Source of the DNA: Desulfomicrobium sp. UBA5193
Lineage (GTDB): Bacteria > Desulfobacterota > Desulfovibrionia > Desulfovibrionales > Desulfomicrobiaceae
Assembly (NCBI GenBank): GCA_002412965.1
Contig: DHWB01000011.1
Location: 310,001 to 374,000, forward strand
Length of the DNA stretch: 64,000 nt
Direction of reading: 5' to 3'
Each line of letters begins with the position of its first letter. Positions within the stretch are counted from its first letter, which is position 1. A program made the translations under genes and the position numbers. Shown in pieces: positions 53,689 to 62,783 of the stretch. The notes under the pieces are model-generated. The model was given only the letters and a program-made list of their open reading frames with translations. It was not told the DNA's origin and did no database searches.

Positions 53689-55068
53689 GTGAAAAAGTTA
53701 ATCATTGCAGCTGTTATCATTGTGGCTGGGATCTATGCAGGGTCTGCATTTATGCTTGGCGGTCAGGTCGAGGACAGATATTTTGAAGCGCTCAAGGACA
53801 ATGAACAGTTCGGAGTGCTGTCTTTTTCCAATCAGAAGTATGAACGCGGTTTTTTCAGTTCGAGCGCCCAGACCTTGGTGACGGTCGTCATTCCCGAGCC
53901 TGCGGATGATGGCGCGACTGATGCGCGCAACGCGAGCTTTGTGGTGCGGCATGTGTTTCGGCACGGCCCGTTGCCTGATATGAGCCATGGATTTTCCTTC
54001 CGGCCCGGACTTGCCGCGGTGGAAAGCACCGTGGACACGTCCGGCGGGCAGGGCGCGCTCTTCACGGAAATTCCGGAGCTGGCCCAGTCCTCGTCGGTCA
54101 TGCGCATCGGCTTTGGCGGTGAGGTGGATGGGGACTTCGAGGTTCCTGCCTTTGACAAAGAGATCGACGGCGAGAGCGTCAACTGGGGCGGGCTTGTTGC
54201 GCGGGCCAGATATGTTCCCGACTCCGGTTCCTTTCGTGGCGACATGACCATGCCCAGCCTGATCCTCAAGTCGAGCGACGGCACTCTGCGCATGGATGGT
54301 TTTTCCAGTACGTTCGATCTTGTCGAGGCCCTGCCGCTGGTTTTTGTTGGTCAGGTCAAAGCCGACATGTCCTCCATCAACATGACCCGCACCGATGGCG
54401 ACGCTGTCAGTGTCGGAGAACTGCGTTTTTCCTCCAACAGCAGCTGCGACGGCACTCGTGTCGAGTATGCGCAGAGCGTGAACATCGGCAGTGTTGCGAT
54501 GGGAGGGGCCACGCATGGGCCCGTGATCTGCGACATGGAGGCCCGGAATCTCGATGCCGCGGCCTTGAGCGAATTTCAAATCCAGTTTCAACAGCTCTAC
54601 CGGTCCATGCCCACTGCGGATGTGGACATGCTCGCCGAACAGATCGCGGAGCTGTACGGCAAACTTTTTACGAAACTCATGGCCGGCAGTCCGGAATTTC
54701 GTATTTCGCGCCTGCAGGTGCTTACGTCCATGGGAGAATTCACGGGTACCCTCTCCATCAGGCTGGACGCTCCCGGGGAAGGGGCCGCCCTCAATCCCTT
54801 GCTGTTGCTTCAGCATGTGAACGCCAGCGTTGCGGTGGCCGTGCATGAGGCCCTGCTGAAGGGACTCATGGTCATGAGCATCACGCAGCAACAGCCAGCC
54901 GCGAACGCTCAGGACGTTGAAGCCATGGTGCAGCAGTTGTATTCGCAGCAGGTCGAGACGTTGCTGGGCCGCAACCTGATCGTGCGTGATGGTGAAACCA
55001 TCACGTCCGAGGCTTCCTTCGTGCAGGGCAAGCTCAGGGTGAATGGCCAGGAGATGCCTCTGTTCTGA
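53689..55068 (+). CDS. DUF945 (YdgA-like) protein
   Basis: 459 residues. N-terminal membrane segment or signal anchor (KKLIIAAVIIVAGIYAGSAF), then a large beta-rich region typical of DUF945: ERGFFSSSAQTLVTV, FVVRHVFRHGPLPDMSHGF, RMDGFSSTFDL. A helical C-terminal end has LLGRNLIVRDGETITSEA. Known: YdgA-type proteins sit at the cell envelope; function unknown, with links to swarming and to AsmA-like proteins. GTG 53689 follows GGGGGGCGA, with the hydrophobic segment starting at once; open sequence upstream is not family-like. Monocistronic, ending at a strong terminator. Confidence 0.85.
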   Translation: MKKLIIAAVIIVAGIYAGSAFMLGGQVEDRYFEALKDNEQFGVLSFSNQKYERGFFSSSAQTLVTVVIPEPADDGATDARNASFVVRHVFRHGPLPDMSHGFSFRPGLAAVESTVDTSGGQGALFTEIPELAQSSSVMRIGFGGEVDGDFEVPAFDKEIDGESVNWGGLVARARYVPDSGSFRGDMTMPSLILKSSDGTLRMDGFSSTFDLVEALPLVFVGQVKADMSSINMTRTDGDAVSVGELRFSSNSSCDGTRVEYAQSVNIGSVAMGGATHGPVICDMEARNLDAAALSEFQIQFQQLYRSMPTADVDMLAEQIAELYGKLFTKLMAGSPEFRISRLQVLTSMGEFTGTLSIRLDAPGEGAALNPLLLLQHVNASVAVAVHEALLKGLMVMSITQQQPAANAQDVEAMVQQLYSQQVETLLGRNLIVRDGETITSEASFVQGKLRVNGQEMPLF

Positions 55069-55161
55069 CGGTTGCTGGCTGTCGAGGACTTGTATCCTTC
55101 ATGCGCAAGCATGTTTCGACGTGTCGCGTACGCGCCTGACGGAAACGAATCCCGTCTTCCC

Positions 55162-55200
55162 GCCCCTCTGGACTCATGCTTTCCAGGGGGGGCTTTTTTT
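55162..55200 (+). terminator. Intrinsic terminator after the DUF945 gene
   Basis: GCCCCTCTGGA (55162-55172) pairs with TCCAGGGGGGGC (55182-55193) and is followed by seven T. Confidence 0.85.
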
Positions 55201-55329
55201 ATGTTGCTTTCTCCATGTGCTTAACGAAAAGTACAAGCCCGCTGCTTGCGCGTTGATTTTCCTTCGTCAATGCCGGTTTGCGCGCATTCGCGGGACAAGC
55301 GCGTTTGGTATCGTACAGTGGAGGTGCCC

Positions 55330-57918
55330 TTGACGATTTTGACCGAGAACCGCGATCAGACCTTGGTGCCTTCTGGTGATCTCGTGCAGGAGCGATTGCG
55401 CGGGAAGCAGCTGGAATTCATTGCCGCGAACCTGCGCGTCTCCATTGCCGCGAGCGTGTTCAACGCAACGATCTTCCTTGTGCTTCTTTATGAACATCTT
55501 CCCCGTCTTGAGCTTGGTTTGTGGTATGGCGCCATGATTTTGAGCTGTGTTCCTCGGGTCTTCAGCATTGCCTGGTTTCAAAAAGATCGCGGGCGTTTTT
55601 CCCTGCGGCGATGGACCTGTTTCTTTGTCTCCGGAACCTTTGTTTCCGGACTGATCTGGGGTGTCAGCGCGCCCTTGTTCTTTGTCCATCTGCCTCCGCT
55701 CGGGCAGGCTTTTCAAATTCTGCTTCTGGGCGGCACCTTGACCGGCTCAGCCATTTATCTGGCTCAATTGTTCCCATGCTTTCTCTCTTTTGCCATTCCT
55801 CATACGATACCGATGCACATTCTCTTGATCAGCATGTATCCGGATCGTTTTTATTTGAGCATGGCTTTTCTTTTTTTCATCTTTGTCGTGATGATGTTCA
55901 TCATGGCCTACAGGACAAACAAGCAGTTTTCGAGTCTCAATCTGCTGCAGTTGCGCAATGATGCGCTCCTGGAGAAGCTCAACGAAAGCGAATATCTTTT
56001 CCGGACGTTGACGGAACACTCAACGGCCGGTGTGGTGCTGATCAGCGATGAGCGGTTCCTGTATGCGAATCCTGCCGCCGTGACGATTACCGGGTACACC
56101 CTGGACGAACTGACCAGCATCCCTTTTTGGGAAATCATCGAGCCCGAGCATCGGGAAGAGGTTCGTGCCCGGGCCGCCCTGCGCATGAAAAGTCCGTTGC
56201 CGTCTCTGGACCTCGATCGGTCCGAATTCAAGATACGCCACAAGAACGGAGCCATCCGCTGGATCGAATACACTCCGGCAGTGGTCGAGTTTCAGGGACG
56301 CAGGGTCATTCTCGGCGCCTGCTCGGACATCACCGACAGGAAGCTGGCGCAGCAGGCCCGCCAGGAAAGCGAGGAGCGCTACCGCGTGCTCTTCGAGACC
56401 GCCAACGATGCCATGTACGTGGTGGGTCTGGACGAGAACGACATGCTCGATCTCTTTCGTGATGCAAACGCCCTGGGCTGCGCCTGTCTCGGCTATGCTC
56501 GCGACGAGCTGCTGCGGCTCGGGCCCAGGGACATCACTCATCTTTACGAACTCAAGTACGGACAGGAATTCCAGCGCCGCCTGCAGCGCGACGGACAGGC
56601 CGTCTACGAGGCCAGCCATATCACTCGCGACCATCGTTTTCTTCCGGTCGAGGTCAGCGCCAAGCTCTTCAGCCACGAAGGCAGGCGCGCGGTGCTGTGC
56701 ATTGCGCGTGACATCAGCGAGCGCAAGGAATCCGAGCTGAAATTGCAGGCCGCCAAGAAGCAGGCCGAGGTGGCCAACCAGGCGAAGAGTGAGTTTTTGG
56801 CCAACATGAGCCACGAGATACGCACTCCCCTGAACGGTCTGCTCGGCATGCTGCAGCTGGTGCGCATGGGCAATCTGGACGAGGAGCGCAGTCAGTATCT
56901 GGATGTGGCCATGAATTCCGGGGAGAGCCTCCTGGCCATCATCAACGACATCCTCGACCTGTCCAAGATCGAAGCCGGCAAGTTCGAGCTTGTGCCCTCG
57001 GTTTTCAATGTGCACGCGCTCGTTCGGAGCGTGATCGAGACATTCCAGTTTTCGGCCAAGAGCAAAGGGGTGGGCCTTAAGACCGATATCGGCCGGGACA
57101 TGCCGGAGTTCATCAATGCGGATCAGGTTCGGTTGCGTCAGGTTCTCTATAATCTTGTGGGCAATGCCGTGAAGTTCACGCATCTGGGCGAGATTCGGGT
57201 TGGCCTTGCCCTTGTTTCCAGGGAAGGAGGACATGGCGAGCTTGAGCTCAAAGTCAGCGACACGGGGGTCGGAATCGCCAAAGACCAGCAGGCCGGACTC
57301 TTCGAGCCGTTTGTCCAAGCTTCCGCCGCGTCCAGGGTCCGGGGCTCGGGCACCGGCCTTGGGCTTTCCATCGTCAAGCGCATCGTCGGGTTCATGGCCG
57401 GGGATGTCCGGCTCACGAGCGAGCCGGGGAAGGGGACGACGGTTGTCGTGCGCATGACGGTCGAAATATCCGAGCACGTTCCGGACAGCGAGCCGGCCTG
57501 TGCGCAGAAGGCGACCTGCTGCCCGGTCTCGAAGGTCGGGCTGCGCATACTGGTGGCTGAAGACAATGTCGTGAATCAGCTCATGATACTCAAAGCGCTG
57601 GAGAAGCTTGGTCACGATGGCGTCTGCGTGCATGACGGGGAAGAGGCCCTGGAACGATTGCGCAGGGAAACCTTTGACTGCGTGTTGATGGACATCCAGA
57701 TGCCCGGCCTGGACGGCTCGGACGTGACCCGGTTGATCCGCAAGCGGGCCCTGCCGGGGATTGACCCGGATATTCCGATCATCGCCCTGACCGCCTACGC
57801 CCTGTCCGGCGACCGGGAAAGATTTTTGGCGCAGGGCATGAATGGATACCTGGCCAAGCCGGTCTCCATTGCGGATCTTTCCACTGCCCTGTCCCTAATC
57901 GTTCCAGTCAGGAGCTGA
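55330..57918 (+). CDS. Hybrid sensor histidine kinase with PAS domains
   Basis: 862 residues. Membrane domain of about six segments (residues 35-200, MASE-like), two PAS domains (about 222-340 with PAAVTITGYTLDELTSI, and 351-470), HisKA with NMSHEIRTPLNGLLGML (H495), HATPase_c (VLYNLVGNAVKFTH, DTGVGIAKDQQAG, GTGLGLSIVKRI) and a C-terminal receiver (ILVAEDNVVNQLM, D788 in LMDIQMPGLDG). A phosphorelay sensor that lacks an own Hpt and output; its partner is not adjacent. TTG 55330 is selected because GGAGG lies 5 bases upstream; an open frame continues to 55246. Confidence 0.85.
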   Translation: MTILTENRDQTLVPSGDLVQERLRGKQLEFIAANLRVSIAASVFNATIFLVLLYEHLPRLELGLWYGAMILSCVPRVFSIAWFQKDRGRFSLRRWTCFFVSGTFVSGLIWGVSAPLFFVHLPPLGQAFQILLLGGTLTGSAIYLAQLFPCFLSFAIPHTIPMHILLISMYPDRFYLSMAFLFFIFVVMMFIMAYRTNKQFSSLNLLQLRNDALLEKLNESEYLFRTLTEHSTAGVVLISDERFLYANPAAVTITGYTLDELTSIPFWEIIEPEHREEVRARAALRMKSPLPSLDLDRSEFKIRHKNGAIRWIEYTPAVVEFQGRRVILGACSDITDRKLAQQARQESEERYRVLFETANDAMYVVGLDENDMLDLFRDANALGCACLGYARDELLRLGPRDITHLYELKYGQEFQRRLQRDGQAVYEASHITRDHRFLPVEVSAKLFSHEGRRAVLCIARDISERKESELKLQAAKKQAEVANQAKSEFLANMSHEIRTPLNGLLGMLQLVRMGNLDEERSQYLDVAMNSGESLLAIINDILDLSKIEAGKFELVPSVFNVHALVRSVIETFQFSAKSKGVGLKTDIGRDMPEFINADQVRLRQVLYNLVGNAVKFTHLGEIRVGLALVSREGGHGELELKVSDTGVGIAKDQQAGLFEPFVQASAASRVRGSGTGLGLSIVKRIVGFMAGDVRLTSEPGKGTTVVVRMTVEISEHVPDSEPACAQKATCCPVSKVGLRILVAEDNVVNQLMILKALEKLGHDGVCVHDGEEALERLRRETFDCVLMDIQMPGLDGSDVTRLIRKRALPGIDPDIPIIALTAYALSGDRERFLAQGMNGYLAKPVSIADLSTALSLIVPVRS

Positions 57919-57970
57919 ATAGTCCGGCCCCCCTGTGGCGCAGATCCTCTGAATTTGTCCGAACAGACTG

Positions 57971-58012
57971 GCGTGACGGCTACCTCCGGGGACTGGAGGG
58001 AAGCCGTCGCGC
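57971..58012 (+). other. Hairpin between the hybrid kinase and the nuclease gene
   Basis: GCGTGACGGCT/AGCCGTCGCGC (one G-U) with an inner CCTCC/GGAGG stem. No U-tract; partial termination or mRNA protection is possible. Confidence 0.45.
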
Positions 58013-58035
58013 CGTGAATACAAATGGGAGAATCC

Positions 58036-59292
58036 ATGTTTCGATTTGTGCATGCGGCGGACATCCACCTCGACAGCCCCCTGCGGGGTCTTGAAACCTA
58101 TCCGGACGCCCCCGTGGAGCAGATTCGCGGGGCCGCGCGGCGGGCCTTCGATAATCTGGTCAGCCTGGCCATCGAGGAAGAGGCCGCCTTTGTCCTGCTG
58201 GCCGGGGATTTCTTTGACGGGGACTGGAAGGACTACAACACGGGCATTTACTTCATGCACCGCATGGGCCGCCTGCGCGAGGCGGGGATCGCGGTCTTCA
58301 TGGTCGCCGGGAACCACGACGCGGCCAGCCAATTGACGAAAGCCCTGCGCCTTCCGGACAATGTGACCCTGTTTTCGCACAAGAAGCCGGAGACGAGGAT
58401 TCTCGAAGAACTTGGAGTCGCCATCCACGGCCAAAGCTTCGCCGGACGCAGCGTGATGGAGGATTTGAGTCGCTCCTTTGTCCCGGCCGTCCCCGGACTT
58501 TTGAACATCGGCCTGCTGCACACCAGCCTGACCGGACGCCCCGGCCACGAACCCTACGCTCCCTGCACGCTGGAAGCTCTCGTGAGCAAGGGGTATGATT
58601 ATTGGGCCCTGGGACATGTGCATCAGCGCGAGGTGGTTCAGACCCACCCGTGGGTGGTTTTTCCCGGCAACATCCAGGGGCGGCATATCCGCGAAGCCGG
58701 GGCCAAGGGCTGCTCGCTGGTGAGCGTCGAGGATGGGCGGATTCTGGATATGGAGTTTCGAGAGCTTGATGTGCTGCGTTTTGGAATCTGTCGGGTCGAT
58801 CTGGCCGGCTGCGAGCGTCTGGACGCGGTCCACGACCGCGTGCGCGAGGCCATGGAGCTTGGGCGGAGGGATGCCGCGGGCCGCCCTCTGGCCGTTCGGG
58901 TCATCCTCGAAGGGCAAACCCAGATGCATGCGCAGGTGTACCGGGCCGAGGAGCGTCTGCGCGATGAGCTTCGAGCCCTGGCCGCGGATCTGGGAGATGT
59001 GTGGCTGGAAAAGCTCAACGTGGCGACCCGTCCTCTGGCCGAAAAAAGCGAAGCAATGGATGTGGATTCTCCCTTGGCCGGTCTGATGCAGGCCATCGCC
59101 CAGGTGCGGCTGGATTCCTCGTCCTTGTCCGAGCTTGTGCCCGATTTCGAGGCCCTGCGCAGCAGATTGCCAGCCGAACTTCTTGGGGCCGGTGACCCCT
59201 TCAGTCCCGACGAGGAAGGGCTTGCCTCCTTGCGAGGCGAAGTCCGGGAGTTGCTCATGGCCAGACTGCAGGAGCGCCGCCATGAAAATTAA
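58036..59292 (+). CDS. DNA repair exonuclease, SbcD/YhaO-like
   Basis: 418 residues, a calcineurin-like metallophosphoesterase of the Mre11/SbcD family. Metal-binding motifs in order: FVHAADIHLDSPL (D9, H11), LLAGDFFDGDW, MVAGNHDAA, LHTSLTGRPGHEPY and LGHVHQREV. The C-terminal half (residues 260-418) is helical, as in YhaO. Known: family members cut DNA ends or hairpins with a partner ATPase. The next gene overlaps by 11 bases and encodes that ATPase, so they probably form a complex. ATG 58036 has GGGAGA at good spacing; an in-frame GTG/ATG upstream would shift the conserved start. Confidence 0.9.
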   Translation: MFRFVHAADIHLDSPLRGLETYPDAPVEQIRGAARRAFDNLVSLAIEEEAAFVLLAGDFFDGDWKDYNTGIYFMHRMGRLREAGIAVFMVAGNHDAASQLTKALRLPDNVTLFSHKKPETRILEELGVAIHGQSFAGRSVMEDLSRSFVPAVPGLLNIGLLHTSLTGRPGHEPYAPCTLEALVSKGYDYWALGHVHQREVVQTHPWVVFPGNIQGRHIREAGAKGCSLVSVEDGRILDMEFRELDVLRFGICRVDLAGCERLDAVHDRVREAMELGRRDAAGRPLAVRVILEGQTQMHAQVYRAEERLRDELRALAADLGDVWLEKLNVATRPLAEKSEAMDVDSPLAGLMQAIAQVRLDSSSLSELVPDFEALRSRLPAELLGAGDPFSPDEEGLASLRGEVRELLMARLQERRHEN

Positions 59293-62200
59293 GCGTCTGG
59301 AATTCAAGGCCTACGGACCTTTCAGTGGGCGTGTTCTTGATTTTGCGTCAGCCTTGCCAGGGCTGCACATTGTCCACGGACCCAACGAGGCGGGCAAATC
59401 GAGCGCCATGCGCGGGCTGCAAGCCCTTTTTTTCGGTTTCCCGCCACGCACCCCGGACAATTTCCTGCACGCCTACGACCAGCTCCTTGTCGGCGGCTGC
59501 CTGCAGCACGCCGATGGCGGCGAGCTCTCTTTTTACCGCCGCAAGAAAAACAAGAACGATCTTTTCGACGCGCAGGACCAATCCCTCTGCGCAGACGCCC
59601 TTGCTCCCTTTCTGCAGGGGCTGGGACAGGATCTTTTCGCCAGCATGTACGGAATCAATCACGAAACTCTGGTCCAGGGCGGGCAAGGTATCCTCGATCA
59701 GCAGGGCGAGGTCGGGCAGGCCCTCTTTTCCGCCGGGGCGGGATTCGCCTCCCTCAAGTCCGTCATGGATGGACTCGAAGCTGATGGCGACGAACTCTTC
59801 AAGCCTCGCGCCTCATCCAAAGCCATCTCTCAGACCCTGTCCCACTACAAGGATTTGCAGGGGCAGATGCGCCTTGTCAGTCTGGGCAGCCAGGAATGGG
59901 AGAAGCATCGCGAGGCCCTGGCTCAGGCCGAGGAGCAGCTGAAGAACCTTTCCGCCCGGCGGCTTGAACTGGGCCGCGAAATCCATCTGCTTGAACGTTT
60001 GCGTCGGGCCTTGCCTTTTCTTGGGCAGCGTCACCTGATTCAAGAAAAACTTGAAGCGATGGGTGAGGTTGTGGTCTTGCCGGAGGATTTCGGCACGCGA
60101 CGGCGCCAGCTTGAGGACGCGCTCCGAGCCGTCCGGGTTCGTCTTGAGGGTGCGGAGGAGCGACTTGCCGAGTTGCGGGACAGGCAGCTGGGCATCAGTC
60201 TCAACCAGGCTGTTTTGGACCACGCCGAGGACGTCGAAGAGGTCCACCAGCGACTTGGCGAATACCGCAAGGGGCTCAAGGACTATCAAAGCCTTGAGGG
60301 CATGCGCATCGCCTACAAGACGGAGGCCGCGCATCTGTTGCGTCGCATCCGGCCCGATCTGGATGTGGAGCAGGCCGAGAGCCTGCGACCGGGGCTGGCC
60401 AGGCGCAAGACGGTGCAAGCTCTGGGACAGAGGAGCGAAGCCGTGCGGCAGGAGGTGCGGCAGGCCGAGGACCGGTTGCGGGAGCTGCGCAGGGAACTCG
60501 AAAGCAGACGCTCGGAACTGGCCGCGCTCGGTCAGGTTGCCCAGGCTGCGTCCCTGACCCAGGCTGTGTCGCTGGTGCTCAAGGCGGGTGATCTCGACGA
60601 GGAATTGAGGACCCGCCAAGGGGTTCTGCTCAGGGCCAGAAACAGCTGTCAGGCCGCCCTGCAGCGCCTTGGGCTGTGGGACGGTTCGCTGGAAGAGGTC
60701 TGCCTGGTCAGGCTGCCCCTGTCCGAGACCGTGAACGAGTTTGAAGCGGCGCTGCAACAGGCGGATGAAGAGCTTCGGCGTCAATCCCAGGAAGAGGAGA
60801 AAATCAGCCTGGACCAGGCCGCCTTGACCAGGGAGCTGCGCGCCATCGAACATGCGGCAGTGGTCCCGTCGGAGACGGAGCTGACCGCTTGCCGGAGCTA
60901 CCGCGAACAGGGCTGGAGCCTGCTGCGTCGGCGCTGGCTGGGCGGGGAGGATGTGGAGCAGGAGAGCCTGCTCTATTCCCCGGACCATCCACTGCCCGAT
61001 GCCTATGAACAGAATGTAGTTCTGGCCGACCAGACCGCCGATCGGATGTACCGGGAGGCGGATCGGGTTCAGAAGCATGCGCAGCTCTTGGCCGGGATTG
61101 AATCCGCCGAGTCCGCGCTGGTCGAGTTGTGCGGCAGGGCCGAAGCCACGCGGCAGGCGCGGGAGGATCTGCTGGCGCGCTGGCAGGGGCACTGGGCCGC
61201 ATGCCGCATTGATCCCCTTGGCCCGCGCGAGATGCGGGCCTGGATCGCCAATTTCGAGGCCTTGCGCATGCAGGTCGAGGAGCTGGGCAGAATTGAGACG
61301 GATGTGCGCGCCAAGCAGACCAGGCAGGAGGAATTGCGCGCACTTTTGCTGCAGGAATTGGCTTTGGTTGGCGACCAGCCAACGCTGTCCGGGACCGGGC
61401 TGGGGGAGGCATTGCGCAGGGCTCAAGCCGTGGCCGAGGCTTTGCGTGAGGACAAGACCCGGCGCGAGACCCTGGCCAGGTCCATCAAGGAACTGGAAGC
61501 GGCGGCGGCCAAGGCCGAAGCGAGCCTGCACGATGCCCGGCGGAATCTGGATGAGTGGCGGGGAGCCTGGGAAGAGGCGCTCGGTTTTCTGGGCCTGGCC
61601 GGCAACGCCTCCCCGGCCGAGGCCGCCGACTACGTGGAAACGGTCCAGGAATGTCTGGCCAAGCTGCATGAAGAGGACGTGTTGCGAAAGCGTCTGAAAG
61701 GGATCGACCGCGACGGCCGCGCTTTTGAGAGCAGCGTCCGTGAGCTGGCCGCGTTCCTGACTCCTGGCGAGGACAGCCTGGACGCGGCCCTGACCGTAGG
61801 CCGGCTGAAAGGACTGCTGGCCCAGTCTGTGCGGGATCAGGCCGTATCCGCGCGGCATGAGGAGGAGAAGGCCGCGCTGCAGAAGAATATTTTCGTCGTG
61901 CGGGAGGAGCTCCGGCTGCTGGAGGAAAGCATGGCCGCCCTGCGCTTTGAGTCGCACTGCGCGGACGACGAGTCCATGACCCTGGCCCAGCAGCGCTTTC
62001 AAGCCTATGTCGAGGTGCGCCGGAATCTGGATGAGGTCGAGTCGAGCCTGGCTGGCATCGCCGAGGGCGGTACGCTGCAGGATCTTGAGGCGCTGGCCGC
62101 CGGGCAGGACGCCGATGCCCTGCCCGGAAAGATCGCGTCCTTGCGTGCGGAGCTTGAAGAAGAGGTCGAGCCGCAAATCCGTCCCCTTGCGGAGCGGGTG

Positions 62201-62782
62201 GGACAGGAGAAAAACGAACTGGCGCGCATGAACGGTGACGACGCGGCCGCCCGCATCGCCGGAGAGATGCAGGAGGTCTTGGCCCGCATCTCGCGCCTGA
62301 CCGAACGTTACATACGGGTCAAGCTCGCCTCGTGCGTGTTGCGCACGGAAATCGAGCGTTACCGGGCCGCCAATCAGGACCCGTTGCTGGCCATCGCTTC
62401 CGGCCTGTTCAAGGACCTCACTCTGGGCTCCTTTGCGGGACTGCGGGCGGACATCGACGAGGGCGACAGGCCCGTCCTCGTCGGCCTGCGTCCAGGCGGC
62501 GGGTGGGTGAAGGTGGAAGGCATGAGCTCCGGCACCAGGGACCAGCTCTATCTGGCCTTGCGCCTGGCCAGCCTGCGGCTGAGAACCGGCATGGAGGCCA
62601 TGCCCTTTATCGTGGACGACATCCTGATCAATTTCGACGAGCGGCGCTCCGAGGCGACGCTGCGCGTATTCGCCGACATGGCGGACCGAAACCAGATCAT
62701 CATGTTCACGCATCAGGCCCAGATCGCGGACATGGCCCGGTCGCTTGCGCGGGAGGACCGGGTCTTCGTGCACAACCTCTGA
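59282..62782 (+). CDS. AAA ATPase with long coiled coil, YhaN/SbcC-like
   Basis: 1166 residues. N-terminal ATPase lobe: MKIKRLEFKAYGPFSG and Walker A GPNEAGKSS at 33-41, then FGFPPRTPDNFLH. A very long Glu/Arg-rich coiled coil (about 200-1030, split by a hinge-like region). C-terminal lobe: ABC-type signature GMSSGTRDQLYLALRL and Walker B FIVDDILINFDER, ending FTHQAQIADMARS. This is the SMC/Rad50-like layout of YhaN, partner of the YhaO nuclease. It starts inside the last codons of the nuclease gene, so the pair is translationally coupled. No zinc-hook CxxC is seen in the coil. The stop is 1 base from the end of a convergent gene. Confidence 0.88.
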   Translation: MKIKRLEFKAYGPFSGRVLDFASALPGLHIVHGPNEAGKSSAMRGLQALFFGFPPRTPDNFLHAYDQLLVGGCLQHADGGELSFYRRKKNKNDLFDAQDQSLCADALAPFLQGLGQDLFASMYGINHETLVQGGQGILDQQGEVGQALFSAGAGFASLKSVMDGLEADGDELFKPRASSKAISQTLSHYKDLQGQMRLVSLGSQEWEKHREALAQAEEQLKNLSARRLELGREIHLLERLRRALPFLGQRHLIQEKLEAMGEVVVLPEDFGTRRRQLEDALRAVRVRLEGAEERLAELRDRQLGISLNQAVLDHAEDVEEVHQRLGEYRKGLKDYQSLEGMRIAYKTEAAHLLRRIRPDLDVEQAESLRPGLARRKTVQALGQRSEAVRQEVRQAEDRLRELRRELESRRSELAALGQVAQAASLTQAVSLVLKAGDLDEELRTRQGVLLRARNSCQAALQRLGLWDGSLEEVCLVRLPLSETVNEFEAALQQADEELRRQSQEEEKISLDQAALTRELRAIEHAAVVPSETELTACRSYREQGWSLLRRRWLGGEDVEQESLLYSPDHPLPDAYEQNVVLADQTADRMYREADRVQKHAQLLAGIESAESALVELCGRAEATRQAREDLLARWQGHWAACRIDPLGPREMRAWIANFEALRMQVEELGRIETDVRAKQTRQEELRALLLQELALVGDQPTLSGTGLGEALRRAQAVAEALREDKTRRETLARSIKELEAAAAKAEASLHDARRNLDEWRGAWEEALGFLGLAGNASPAEAADYVETVQECLAKLHEEDVLRKRLKGIDRDGRAFESSVRELAAFLTPGEDSLDAALTVGRLKGLLAQSVRDQAVSARHEEEKAALQKNIFVVREELRLLEESMAALRFESHCADDESMTLAQQRFQAYVEVRRNLDEVESSLAGIAEGGTLQDLEALAAGQDADALPGKIASLRAELEEEVEPQIRPLAERVGQEKNELARMNGDDAAARIAGEMQEVLARISRLTERYIRVKLASCVLRTEIERYRAANQDPLLAIASGLFKDLTLGSFAGLRADIDEGDRPVLVGLRPGGGWVKVEGMSSGTRDQLYLALRLASLRLRTGMEAMPFIVDDILINFDERRSEATLRVFADMADRNQIIMFTHQAQIADMARSLAREDRVFVHNL

Positions 62783-62783
62783 T

